Assembly: GCA_019638395.1 (NCBI GenBank) | Contig: JAHBTX010000006.1 | Coordinates: 62,001-126,000, forward strand | Direction: 5' to 3' | Length of the DNA stretch: 64,000 bases | Origin: Cyclobacteriaceae bacterium | Lineage (GTDB): Bacteria; Bacteroidota; Bacteroidia; Cytophagales; Cyclobacteriaceae | In this document: piece by piece, positions 9,361-16,864 of the stretch | Layout: each line of letters begins with the position of its first letter | Numbering within the stretch: the first letter of the stretch is position 1 | Translations under genes and position numbers: made by a program | Notes under the pieces: model-generated | What the model was told of the DNA's origin: nothing | Database searches by the model: none | The model's input: the letters and a program-made list of their open reading frames with translations, nothing else

Positions 9361-10371
9361 CTACCAGCGGGGCTTTTGGAAATGGGTTACATAAGGTTCG
9401 CCATCTAACACAATCATCGGGTCGCCCGTTTTAGGATGATTTATTTTTTGTAGTTGATACGATCCTTGTCCGCGTGCCTGCGAGTTGTAGTAAATTCTAT
9501 CCCCTTGCACCCACCACGTACCTCGGTCGCTACCTTGCGAAGAGGTACCCGCATAAAAAGAACTGGTGTTGGTATCCATAGAACGTTCGGAGGCATACTC
9601 GAATGTGCCATTACCATTCAGCACAATACACTCGCTTGAACTTGAGCCGCCCGTATTGGTTGAGTTTACATTTGTCCAGCACCACTTGCCCACCAACTCC
9701 TGCGCCACACGACCGCCACCGGCCTGAGTTTGATTTTGTGCAGGAGCTTGCCCAACATTACCCGCACCTTTTGTATAGGTAAACTGCTGGCCGTTGGCAC
9801 TCAACGTAAGTTGATTACCCTTTACACTATACGCCAGCATGGCATTGCCTTGTGGTGTTATTAAAGTAATGTGCCCTTGCGATACCTGGTACTGAAACGT
9901 ATTACCTGCGTAACTGCATTGGCCATTGCTTTTAAACTCAACCGATTCGCCATTACCACTCCATACCCCTATTATTTCATTTGCATTTTGTGTGCCTCCG
10001 GTTTGTTGCTGAACAGTTTGTGGCGTTTGATTTTGTGCCACTTGTGTGTTTTGTGTTCCTCCTTTTGTAAACACAATGCTCCCATCTAAATCGCCACCAG
10101 AAAGCGTGAGGTTATTGCCTTGCAACACGTACGCGTAAACGGTGGTTTGGCCATCTTGCACAAGCGAGAGTTTATTGGCCTGAGTGGTGTATTTAATCAT
10201 TTCACCATCAAACTCACCACTGCCATCGGCATTGAATATGAGTGTCATCTGATAGCCAAACTGATTATTTTGCCAAATGCCAGTAAGCTTGCCCCCTTGC
10301 TGGGCTTTGGCTCCGATTTGTGCGCTTACAAAGGTGGGGATCAAAAAAAGGATACAGGCGATTGTTTTCAT
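9361..10371 (-). CDS. Secreted protein with two or three lipocalin-like beta repeats
   Basis: A 336-residue protein with a clear signal peptide (MKTIACILFLIPTFVSA, then Q). Two homologous beta-rich modules follow: residues ~26-105 ('GIWQNN...LIFNADGSGEFDG...LTLSGGDLDGSIVFTKG') and ~134-203 ('GVWSGNGESVEFKSNGQCSY...LTLSANGQQFTYTKG'), separated by Gln/Asn-rich linkers. A third, divergent module begins at GKWCWTN and ends 'MIVLDGEPYVTHFQKPRW'. The pattern of a G-x-W strand, a short E/K-rich strand and a 'LTLSG' strand recalls small lipocalin-like or DUF-type barrels that bind hydrophobic ligands, but no specific family is recognised. It is probably periplasmic or surface-located, in a single-gene unit. 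Confidence 0.8.
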   Translation of the reverse strand: MKTIACILFLIPTFVSAQIGAKAQQGGKLTGIWQNNQFGYQMTLIFNADGSGEFDGEMIKYTTQANKLSLVQDGQTTVYAYVLQGNNLTLSGGDLDGSIVFTKGGTQNTQVAQNQTPQTVQQQTGGTQNANEIIGVWSGNGESVEFKSNGQCSYAGNTFQYQVSQGHITLITPQGNAMLAYSVKGNQLTLSANGQQFTYTKGAGNVGQAPAQNQTQAGGGRVAQELVGKWCWTNVNSTNTGGSSSSECIVLNGNGTFEYASERSMDTNTSSFYAGTSSQGSDRGTWWVQGDRIYYNSQARGQGSYQLQKINHPKTGDPMIVLDGEPYVTHFQKPRW

Positions 10372-10461
10372 AGGTGATGTGAATAGTAATTCAAGTTAGG
10401 CAAAAACTACTTGAAAGCATCCGGCAGAAATACGAACCACATCATTATGGGGGTTGAAGAA

Positions 10462-10485
10462 TCCCCTTACCCAAAGGCGAGGGGA
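10462..10485. terminator. Candidate hairpin downstream of the mutS-like gene
   Basis: TCCCCT (10462-10467) pairs with AGGGGA (10480-10485) around a 12-nt loop. It lies between the 3' end of the minus-strand mutS-like gene and the upstream secreted-protein gene. Without a T-run it is a weak terminator candidate. Confidence 0.4.
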
Positions 10486-10511
10486 AAGCATTATAACAAT
10501 TAAGCGTCAGA

Positions 10512-12293
10512 CTAAATAATTCCCATCTTCCGCATTAGAAAAGTAGCATTGGCCTTTTGAGCAACGCCCGCGTGTAAGGTATAGTCAAATGAAAGCTGAT
10601 CGTTTTCAATTTTGCCTTCGAAACAGGCGGTGGCTATTTGGGTGGGGTACTCCTCTTTCAGCACACCCAGTGCAATGTCGTGGGTGGCTAATACTGTTAA
10701 TGCATTTTTTTCTTTCAGTCTTTTCAACAATTCAAGCGACCCTAATTGTTTATCGGTAGAGTTGGTTCCTTTCAGGATTTCATCAAGCAGAATAAACATG
10801 GGTGTACCGGCCTCTAACTCCTGCACAATAGATTGTAACCGGTTTAATTCTGCAAAAAAATACGATTGATGTTCTTGTAGCGAATCCGTTGTGCGCATAC
10901 CGGTACGCAACTTTAATAAAGGTGTTTGCCAAACCCCTGCACACACAGGCGAACCAATCTGCGCCAGTACAAAGTTTACACCCAGTGCACGCAAGAAGGT
11001 ACTCTTGCCCGCCATGTTGGCCCCGGTTATCAGGTAAACACGTTGCGGATTACCGATTTCGAAACTATTGTTTACCCGTTCGGCATCCGGAATAAGTAAA
11101 TGCCCGATTGCCTGACCTTTCAAAGTCATTTTATCGCTTACTTCGGCAAACGCATAGTGCGGATAATTGTAATGCAGTGTAGCGAGTGAAATCAAACTGT
11201 CCCATTCGGCCAGCGATTCTAACCAACCGGGCAACGCGTGTGCATTTTCTTTGCGCCACTTTTCAAGTTTACTTACGGTATGAAAATCGTACAGAAATAA
11301 TCCGTTGCCCAATTGCATGGCCAGCGGATTCATGCGCGCCTCCAGTGCATTAACCAATGCTGAAAATTCTTTTACCTTTTCGAACGCGTTTAAAGCAATG
11401 GCATGATGCTGCTGCATCTTTTCCGAACTGAATTGTTCTTTGGAAAGCAACTCGAAAATTTTTGCATAGTTATGCATAATCTTACCACCGGTAACCAACA
11501 CTTGCTGCATCGCGCCAATGCGTTTGGCATAACTCGCAGCTAATGCCAACTGAATGGCGGTCATCAATAAAAACAGGCCGAAGTAACTCATTGTATAAAT
11601 TACAAAAGCCAACACAGCAAGGGTAATAGCTGGTAACACCCACCGCAAAATCGTATTGAAAGTATCTTTATAAAATATTGGTTTTTCTTTCAACCAGTTC
11701 AATAACCCGCTTACATCAAATGCGGTATCGTTTATTTGTTTACCTGTTGCCCACACCTGTTGGCGCAGTTCCAGTTGCGGAGCCAATTCGCGTACAGCCT
11801 GCTGGCGTTGTAGCAACTCCTGTTTGGTGAAGTGCGGATACTTTAAGTCCTGCGCCAGTTTAATTTCGCCTGAGTGTGTGCCGCACCGGTTGAGGTATTG
11901 AAATACAGAACCCGGTCCGAACAAATCCAGATCGTGACTATATGCATAATGTACATCAGCAAACGCATTACCTTCATCAAACTCAATGGATTCAAAACCG
12001 AGTGCCTTTGCTTCGCGTTGATTGAGTAAGCTGAGATAGGATAATCGTTCTTTGAGTTCGCGCGCAGCAGTTTGTTTACGCACCAGCAAAATAAATCCTG
12101 CAAGGGGTAAGATTACCGCGTAATAAAAATCCGGACTTGATAATGCGAGATAAATAATTAATGCGATCAACAACACCAGGCCTACGCGTATCCACGCATA
12201 AAGCCGAATTTGTTTTTCAACTGATTCGCTTTCTGCTTGAAATTGTTGTGCCCGTTGCTGATAAAATGCAACCGTAGGTGAACCATTTGCCAT
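10512..12293 (-). CDS. Membrane-bound MutS-family ATPase
   Basis: A protein of 593 residues from the ATG at 12293. The C-terminal ~200 residues are a MutS ABC-type ATPase domain: Walker A GANMAGKST (about 424-432), 'TGMRTTDSLQEHQSYFFAEL', Walker B FILLDEILKGTNS and the ATHD histidine loop. The N-terminal mismatch-recognition domains of true MutS are missing. Instead there are two predicted membrane segments near residues 34-52 and 56-72 and another pair near 215-255. This is the Bacteroidota-type MutS relative, not the mismatch-repair protein; its function is unknown. Its start codon overlaps the msrC stop by one base (TGATG), so the two are translationally coupled. An in-frame GTG one codon upstream is possible. 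Confidence 0.88.
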   Translation of the reverse strand: MANGSPTVAFYQQRAQQFQAESESVEKQIRLYAWIRVGLVLLIALIIYLALSSPDFYYAVILPLAGFILLVRKQTAARELKERLSYLSLLNQREAKALGFESIEFDEGNAFADVHYAYSHDLDLFGPGSVFQYLNRCGTHSGEIKLAQDLKYPHFTKQELLQRQQAVRELAPQLELRQQVWATGKQINDTAFDVSGLLNWLKEKPIFYKDTFNTILRWVLPAITLAVLAFVIYTMSYFGLFLLMTAIQLALAASYAKRIGAMQQVLVTGGKIMHNYAKIFELLSKEQFSSEKMQQHHAIALNAFEKVKEFSALVNALEARMNPLAMQLGNGLFLYDFHTVSKLEKWRKENAHALPGWLESLAEWDSLISLATLHYNYPHYAFAEVSDKMTLKGQAIGHLLIPDAERVNNSFEIGNPQRVYLITGANMAGKSTFLRALGVNFVLAQIGSPVCAGVWQTPLLKLRTGMRTTDSLQEHQSYFFAELNRLQSIVQELEAGTPMFILLDEILKGTNSTDKQLGSLELLKRLKEKNALTVLATHDIALGVLKEEYPTQIATACFEGKIENDQLSFDYTLHAGVAQKANATFLMRKMGII

Positions 12294-12787
12294 CACAACA
12301 TCTTTTCAATCAACCGCATTACTTGCGAAAGGTATTTTTCATCTGTTGCATCAAAATCGTTCAGCTTATCGCTATCCACATCCAACACCAAAGCCACTTC
12401 ATCATTTTTAAATGCGGGTAACACAATTTCCGACTTTGATGCTGAGCTACAGGCGATATGACCGGGGAATGCATCCACATCGGGAACGATAATAACCTGC
12501 TTCTCTTTCCAGCTTGCACCACAAACGCCTTTTCCAAATCCTATGCGTGTACAGGCAATCGGTCCCTGAAAAGGCCCCAACACCAATTCGGGTTTGGTGG
12601 AATCATTTTTTACCAGGTAAAATCCCACCCAAAAAAAATCGAATGTTTGCTTTAGGGCAGCAGCAATGTTGGCAATGTTGGCAACAAGGTCAACTTCACC
12701 CGATGTAAGGGCTTCTAGTTGCGGAACGAGGGTTTTGTAGCGTGACGTTTTATCCGTGTCAGGTGCAATTACCAGATTTTCGGCCAT
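12293..12787 (-). CDS. msrC: Free methionine-(R)-sulfoxide reductase (GAF domain)
   Basis: A 164-residue single GAF-domain enzyme that reduces free, non-protein-bound, methionine-R-sulfoxide. The family signature is complete: 'FFWVGFYL', 'LGPFQGPIACTRIGFGKGVCG', 'PDVDAFPGHIAC' and 'LDVDS'. The three catalytic or resolving cysteines are Cys79, Cys89 and Cys113, with the same spacing as in E. coli fRMsr (84/94/118). It is cytoplasmic. An exact Bacteroidota -7 box (TACTTTTG) lies 21 bases upstream. It is coupled to the downstream MutS-like ATPase gene. Together with katG and msrB elsewhere in the window it fits an oxidative-damage theme. Confidence 0.93.
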   Translation of the reverse strand: MAENLVIAPDTDKTSRYKTLVPQLEALTSGEVDLVANIANIAAALKQTFDFFWVGFYLVKNDSTKPELVLGPFQGPIACTRIGFGKGVCGASWKEKQVIIVPDVDAFPGHIACSSASKSEIVLPAFKNDEVALVLDVDSDKLNDFDATDEKYLSQVMRLIEKML

Positions 12788-12808
12788 GGATTAGTTTATT
12801 TTTGAACA

Positions 12809-12816
12809 CAAAAGTA
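12809..12816 (-). promoter_or_regulatory. Bacteroidota -7 promoter box for msrC
   Basis: TACTTTTG (exact TAnnTTTG) on the minus strand, 21 bases before the msrC ATG. No convincing -33 TTG is seen at the usual distance. Confidence 0.5.
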
Positions 12817-12822
12817 GCCTAC

Positions 12823-12897
12823 TCAAGCCTGGTAAAAAAGCAGCATGATAATGATGGCAATTATCACCCCTAATAGTTGAATTAATCCTTTGCGCAT
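12823..12897 (-). CDS. Candidate 24-residue single-pass membrane protein
   Basis: A short frame from ATG (12897) to TGA (12823) encodes MRKGLIQLLGVIIAIIIMLL followed by FYQA. A basic N-terminus (Arg2, Lys3) is followed by an unbroken hydrophobic stretch of about 18 residues, the classic shape of a small inner-membrane protein. It lies just upstream of msrC on the same strand, before the msrC promoter box, and its start is close to the divergent DUF4230 gene. No ribosome-binding site is obvious. A chance open frame of 25 codons is common, but this composition is less so. Confidence 0.4.
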   Translation of the reverse strand: MRKGLIQLLGVIIAIIIMLLFYQA

Positions 12898-12954
12898 AAC
12901 GGGTTTGAAGCACGCACGGAACTTTTGCCAGACAAAAGGATGGCTTAATTACCT

Positions 12955-12962
12955 TACCTTTG
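12955..12962 (+). promoter_or_regulatory. Bacteroidota -7 box 5 nt before the DUF4230 start
   Basis: TACCTTTG, an exact TAnnTTTG match, ends five bases before the ATG at 12968. Transcription would then begin at or next to the start codon, implying a leaderless mRNA. The position also argues that the longer frame starting at 12890 is not the true gene. Confidence 0.5.
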
Positions 12963-12967
12963 GGGAT

Positions 12968-13609
12968 ATGGCGCGTTATCTCAAACTCATCATAGTCTTG
13001 TTAATTACCGGTACCATAGCCGCCTTTGTGTTGCTTGTAATTATTCCGGAGCGGTTGGCAAAAAACAGTTATGAAGCTGCCAAAACATTGGGCGAAGATT
13101 TTAAAAGGGCCTTTCAGTTTACACCCGAAGTACGCATTGAAAAAACGGTAATACTGAATCAGCAAACCAGTGTGCTGGAGTTAGCTGTGTTAGCTCAAAA
13201 CTTTCAGCATAACTATGGTTATGTAAACACCTGGATGGGCAGTACAAAAAAAATTAATATTAACGGAAGCTTTAGTGCCCGGGTTGGATTTAACCTGAAT
13301 GAAAAATTTCAAATTACAATGCACGAAAAAACCGCAACTGTTTCTTTACCAGCACCACAATTGCTTTCCTTAGAATTACAACCGGATATTACCTACCGGG
13401 ATGAAAATGGCTTATGGAATTGGGTAAACACCGATGATCGGACTGCGGCTACCAACGCGTTTATAAAAGATGCGAAACTGTATGCCCAACAAGCTGATTT
13501 TATAAAAGATGCGCGCATACGTGCGGAAGAACAAATACGCAAGGTGCTGGCACCGCATGTAAATGAAGTGGTGTTTGCGTATCGGATAGAATTGATTTCA
13601 CCTGATTGA
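12968..13609 (+). CDS. DUF4230 membrane-anchored protein
   Basis: From the ATG at 12968 this is a 213-residue protein with one N-terminal membrane segment (about residues 4-24, 'YLKLIIVLLITGTIAAFVLL') and a long extracytoplasmic part. The region from EVRIEKTVILNQQTSVLELA to the C-terminal 'RAEEQIRKVLAPHVNEV' matches the DUF4230 pattern: an early beta region, a central 'SLPAPQLLSLEL' strand pair and a C-terminal helical stretch rich in Ala, Lys and Glu. The function is unknown. The frame is open further upstream to 12890, but that extension lacks membrane-protein character and contains the promoter box. It is divergent from msrC and convergent with the GGGP synthase gene. Confidence 0.82.
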   Translation: MARYLKLIIVLLITGTIAAFVLLVIIPERLAKNSYEAAKTLGEDFKRAFQFTPEVRIEKTVILNQQTSVLELAVLAQNFQHNYGYVNTWMGSTKKININGSFSARVGFNLNEKFQITMHEKTATVSLPAPQLLSLELQPDITYRDENGLWNWVNTDDRTAATNAFIKDAKLYAQQADFIKDARIRAEEQIRKVLAPHVNEVVFAYRIELISPD

Positions 13610-13636
13610 AGAGGTTGATACTAAGTATGCTTAGTA

Positions 13637-14401
13637 TTACTTGCGGGCTTCTACGCTCTGGTTCCAATCATAAACCCGGTCGCTTATTTCGGTAAGTAAA
13701 TCAGGATCTTTCTCCAAAGCATTGCCAATTACAATCAGGTCGGCTCCGGCCTCTAACGCGTTGAATGCTTTTTGGCTGGTATTAATTCCACCACCTACAA
13801 TCAATGGCACATGTACCGATTTGCGTACAGTACTAATCATGCGGGGGCTTATCTCTCGCTCGGCACCGCTTCCGGCATCTAAGTAAATAAGTTTTAATCC
13901 TAGCATCTCACCAGCCATAGCGGTACAGGCTGCCAATGAATATTTATCTTCCGGAATAGGGGTGGTGTTACTGATATAGGCTACCGAAGTAGTTTTACCG
14001 GAATTGATAAGCATGTAACCGGTGGGCATAATTTCCAACCGATTGTTTTTAAGTATGGGTGCTGCTACTACGTGCTGGCCAATTAATAAATCGGGGTTGC
14101 GCCCAGAGATGAGCGATAAGAATAAAATGGCATCGGCAGCAGGATCGATTTGCAACGAACTTCCCGGAAACAAAACCACCGGCAGCGAAACAGTTTCTTT
14201 GATATGCTTAATAACCTCGGCCAGATTGGTGGTAGTTACCAGGCTACCGCCCACAAAAAAGAAGTCGATGCAGTTTTCGGATGCAAGCCTGATCAGCGTG
14301 TTTAATCGGGCCGGATCTTCAATCTTATCCGGATCGACCAATACGGCAATTGATTTTTTACCCAGCTCGTGCCGATGCTGCAGCGTTTCAAGAATCTTCA
14401 T
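13637..14401 (-). CDS. Geranylgeranylglyceryl/heptaprenylglyceryl phosphate synthase (GGGPS/PcrB family)
   Basis: A TIM-barrel prenyltransferase of 254 residues that joins a polyprenyl diphosphate to glycerol-1-phosphate. Family motifs are in order: VLVDPDKI near residue 21, 'DFFFVGGSLVTTTNLAEVIKHIK', 'LPVVLFPGSSLQID', the 'IMPTGYMLINSGKTTSVAYISNT' block, 'LIYLDAGSGAE' and the phosphate-binding 'IVGGGINTSQKA' and 'IVIGNALE' loops. GGGPS homologues are conserved in Bacteroidota, where the product is thought to be an ether-linked glycerol lipid; the exact prenyl chain cannot be inferred here. The start overlaps the preceding small membrane-protein gene by 14 bases, indicating one operon with two membrane-associated proteins. 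Confidence 0.93.
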   Translation of the reverse strand: MKILETLQHRHELGKKSIAVLVDPDKIEDPARLNTLIRLASENCIDFFFVGGSLVTTTNLAEVIKHIKETVSLPVVLFPGSSLQIDPAADAILFLSLISGRNPDLLIGQHVVAAPILKNNRLEIMPTGYMLINSGKTTSVAYISNTTPIPEDKYSLAACTAMAGEMLGLKLIYLDAGSGAEREISPRMISTVRKSVHVPLIVGGGINTSQKAFNALEAGADLIVIGNALEKDPDLLTEISDRVYDWNQSVEARK

Positions 14402-14786
14402 GCTTTTGCTTGCGGTTACTCAGGTACTCGGCTAATTTATCTTTTGCAATGTCCAGCAGCATTACCGTAGCCTGGGTAACCAGCCGATCGCCCAGTTGAG
14501 AAAGGAATGTAGGCGGTGAATAGGCCGGTGCCGGTTCAAAGTCGGGTTCTTGATCTTTCTTTTGAACGGTTACGTTAGCCTTACCTTTTTTCTTTTTGGA
14601 TGACGACAGTTGCGAGATTAATAAATAGGTTACAGCCAGGGTACCACCTATGATTAGCGTATTTTTAACAACCTGCTCGGTTTTATCCGACATGGCTTTT
14701 ACTTCGCGTTGAAGTTCTTTTTTATGCCGGTCTGAAGCTTCGATTAACCTTTTTTTTTCCGGGTCTTGAGTTTCAAGCAATTCCAT
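14388..14786 (-). CDS. Small single-pass membrane protein in the GGGPS operon
   Basis: A 132-residue protein not assigned to a family. The first 40 residues are charged and helical, then one membrane segment spans about 42-60 ('NTLIIGGTLAVTYLLISQL'), followed by a basic SSSKKKKGKA cluster and a Pro-rich linker (EPAPAYSPP). The C-terminal ~45 residues form an amphipathic helix region ('FLSQLGDRLVTQATVMLLDIAKDKL'). The basic cluster suggests the C-terminal side is cytoplasmic. It starts one base after the stop of the holin-like gene and overlaps the GGGPS gene by 14 bases, so it sits in a tight three-gene operon. Confidence 0.78.
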   Translation of the reverse strand: MELLETQDPEKKRLIEASDRHKKELQREVKAMSDKTEQVVKNTLIIGGTLAVTYLLISQLSSSKKKKGKANVTVQKKDQEPDFEPAPAYSPPTFLSQLGDRLVTQATVMLLDIAKDKLAEYLSNRKQKHEDS

Positions 14787-14787
14787 A

Positions 14788-15153
14788 CTATTTCCCTTTT
14801 CGTTTCATCAGTGTGGTCATGTGTTGTTCAAAAGCCTGACTGATTTTTTTTCGGAAGATAATAAAAATAAAACCGGGTACTCCATATATACCCGCAACAA
14901 TCCAATACCCAATATACGGCCGTTCAAAATAACTATTCAGAAAATGAGCAAGGCCTACACTGAAAAACAATAAAAACAATAACAGCAATAATAAGATGGT
15001 TGTAGCCATTAATGCCTGGGCCAATACGCGGGCCACATCTTCGCGTATTTCAATCTTAAATAATTCCAACCGTGTTTCCAGATAGCCCGAAAGATTATCA
15101 ACCAGGTTATCAAGCCGTAGAAATTTGAAAATGGTGTCTTTAATGCCTTCCAT
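14788..15153 (-). CDS. Holin-superfamily-like membrane protein (DUF1469 type)
   Basis: A 121-residue protein with an amphipathic N-terminus ('LDNLVDNLSGYLETRLELFKIEI') and two membrane segments (about 44-71 and 81-100), ending in a basic tail. This layout matches the chromosomal 'phage holin family' proteins of the DUF1469 or actinobacteriophage holin III-like group, which are usually not phage genes. No lysin or phage gene is near. I chose the ATG at 15153 because the in-frame extension to 15168 adds only five uncharacteristic residues. It is first of the three-gene operon ending with GGGPS, so a membrane or lipid-related role is a reasonable inference. Confidence 0.78.
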   Translation of the reverse strand: MEGIKDTIFKFLRLDNLVDNLSGYLETRLELFKIEIREDVARVLAQALMATTILLLLLLFLLFFSVGLAHFLNSYFERPYIGYWIVAGIYGVPGFIFIIFRKKISQAFEQHMTTLMKRKGK

Positions 15154-15208
15154 AATTTGTGGAGGCAATATACTTAATTTGCTTCAGGCGAAGGGGCGAT
15201 GGCGGCCA

Positions 15209-16813
15209 TTATTTAGGCTGTATCTTTATCAAAAGTTCCTGCTCGATACGAATGCCTTGTGCATTTAGTTTTTCTTTTTTAACAATCAGATTTAAGGTAG
15301 CACTTACATATACCTTCAGGCGGGCAGAATCAACTAACTCGGGTTGGTACCATTGCTTTTCAAATACAAATACAGAATCGGCCGAAAACTCAGGTGTAAG
15401 CGTGAGTGAGGGCAATACTTCCACAATACAATACCGGTATTTGCCATGTTCATCTTCTGCATCGCGGCAAAAGCCGGTACGGTTCAGTTCAAACAATTCG
15501 TTGTTAATAATCAGCAGATTATTTCTGCGATACACAGTTAGAATTTTATTGGGATCGGCATCGTTTACAGGTTCTGATATCAGCAGATTAGTAGTATGGT
15601 TCGGATACGTTTTTGATACAATTTTGTACGTGTTGGATTGTTGTGTAATAAGATTGTGTTGTTGGTATGTAAGTTCATTTACCTGCACAGCATCTTTGTT
15701 GAAGTAGATGAGTGAAAAGGGCACCACAAAAAATGTAAGCAACAGGTATAAGAAGCCGGCCAACCGATATTTTAATGTAATACGCCCTAATCCATCGGAT
15801 AGTTTTAGGGGCAACTCTTTTACAAAGGGAATCAGGTAAAAAAGGATTACACCAATGGCATTGAATAAGAAGTGTGCTACTGCCAGACTAATAGCAGCAT
15901 TTGAATTAAACAGAGCCGCAATAAAAGCGGTAAGCGTGGTACCAATGTTTGCACCTAATACAAACGGAACTGCAGCCTTGATTTTTACAACCTTCTTGGC
16001 TACCAACGGTACAACCAGCGAAGTAGTTACCGTGCTGGATCGGATAGCCGCGGTGGTGAGCAAGCCCCAGCCGAATGACTTAAACGCGTTCTTAAAAAAG
16101 AAATGCTGAAAACGTTCCTGCTTGATGCCAAGTGTTTTAGAAATTACACGTCTGAAAAACAAAATAGATGAAAAGAGCAATACGATAGAAAACAGAATCA
16201 ACACAAAACCGTTGTTGATAGCTGTTACAATCCAACCTACAAGCGATCCGAATCCAAAACCTAAAAACGAAAAACTTGCCGATGATTGACCTAACGGTTC
16301 GTTGAAAAATGTACTTCCAACATAGTGGGCAATACCCGATAAAAATCCAAAATAATATTCCAACGGAAACAATACCAGTACCGTAAGGATGTTAAAAAAG
16401 TCATGATAGGTACCGATGGTAACTGCGCGCCTGAATTCTTTTTTCTTGGTTATAAAACCGAGAGAAACAATGGTGCTGGTAATGGTAGTGCCCACGTTGG
16501 CGCCCATAATAATGGGTATGGCACTGCTTAACGACATAGAGCCGGAGGCCATTAACGCAACAGCCATAGCCGTAGTAGCCGAGCTGCTTTGAATGAGCGC
16601 ACTAATAAGTAAACCAATAAACAAGCCGGTAAACGGATTAGAGGTAGCCAGTACAATTACATCCGCTGCATCTTGCCCCAGGTGCTGAAGCGAGGAGATC
16701 ATCAGATCGAGCGCGAAAAGAAAAATCAACAACGCAGCAATTATATAGGCCGTATTTCGAAAAACAATTTTCCACGATGTGGTGGACTGCGCTACCGGTT
16801 GCTCTTGCTTCAT
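15209..16813 (-). CDS. Na+/phosphate cotransporter family protein (NptA/YjbB-like)
   Basis: A polytopic inner-membrane transporter of 534 residues. It has the inverted-repeat signature of Na/Pi symporters: 'LISALIQSSSATTAMAVALM' with 'IIMGANVGTTITSTIVSLG', and in the second half RSSTVTTSLVVPLVAKKV with 'VLGANIGTTLTAFIAAL'. QSSSAT and GAN(V/I)GTT are the substrate and cation-binding motifs. About ten membrane segments span residues ~17-360; the C-terminal ~170 residues form a soluble, beta-rich domain without the PhoU domain of many homologues. The likely role is sodium-dependent phosphate movement; the direction of transport cannot be deduced. It stands between the holin-like operon and an M20 peptidase gene, all on one strand. 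Confidence 0.88.
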   Translation of the reverse strand: MKQEQPVAQSTTSWKIVFRNTAYIIAALLIFLFALDLMISSLQHLGQDAADVIVLATSNPFTGLFIGLLISALIQSSSATTAMAVALMASGSMSLSSAIPIIMGANVGTTITSTIVSLGFITKKKEFRRAVTIGTYHDFFNILTVLVLFPLEYYFGFLSGIAHYVGSTFFNEPLGQSSASFSFLGFGFGSLVGWIVTAINNGFVLILFSIVLLFSSILFFRRVISKTLGIKQERFQHFFFKNAFKSFGWGLLTTAAIRSSTVTTSLVVPLVAKKVVKIKAAVPFVLGANIGTTLTAFIAALFNSNAAISLAVAHFLFNAIGVILFYLIPFVKELPLKLSDGLGRITLKYRLAGFLYLLLTFFVVPFSLIYFNKDAVQVNELTYQQHNLITQQSNTYKIVSKTYPNHTTNLLISEPVNDADPNKILTVYRRNNLLIINNELFELNRTGFCRDAEDEHGKYRYCIVEVLPSLTLTPEFSADSVFVFEKQWYQPELVDSARLKVYVSATLNLIVKKEKLNAQGIRIEQELLIKIQPK

Positions 16814-16864
16814 TACTTGTAAATATACTTAGGTAGCGTAAACAACCGAGGGGGTAACAATTAC

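Noticed and set aside
10512-12293. Gene is the mismatch-repair protein MutS
   Set aside because: The mismatch-recognition and connector domains are absent and membrane segments are present.
12890-12967. Upstream extension of the DUF4230 frame
   Set aside because: The extension contains the promoter box and non-membrane residues; the family N-terminus starts at 12968.
14788-15153. Prophage based on the holin-like protein
   Set aside because: No lysin, capsid, tail or integrase gene is near; this holin family is mostly chromosomal.
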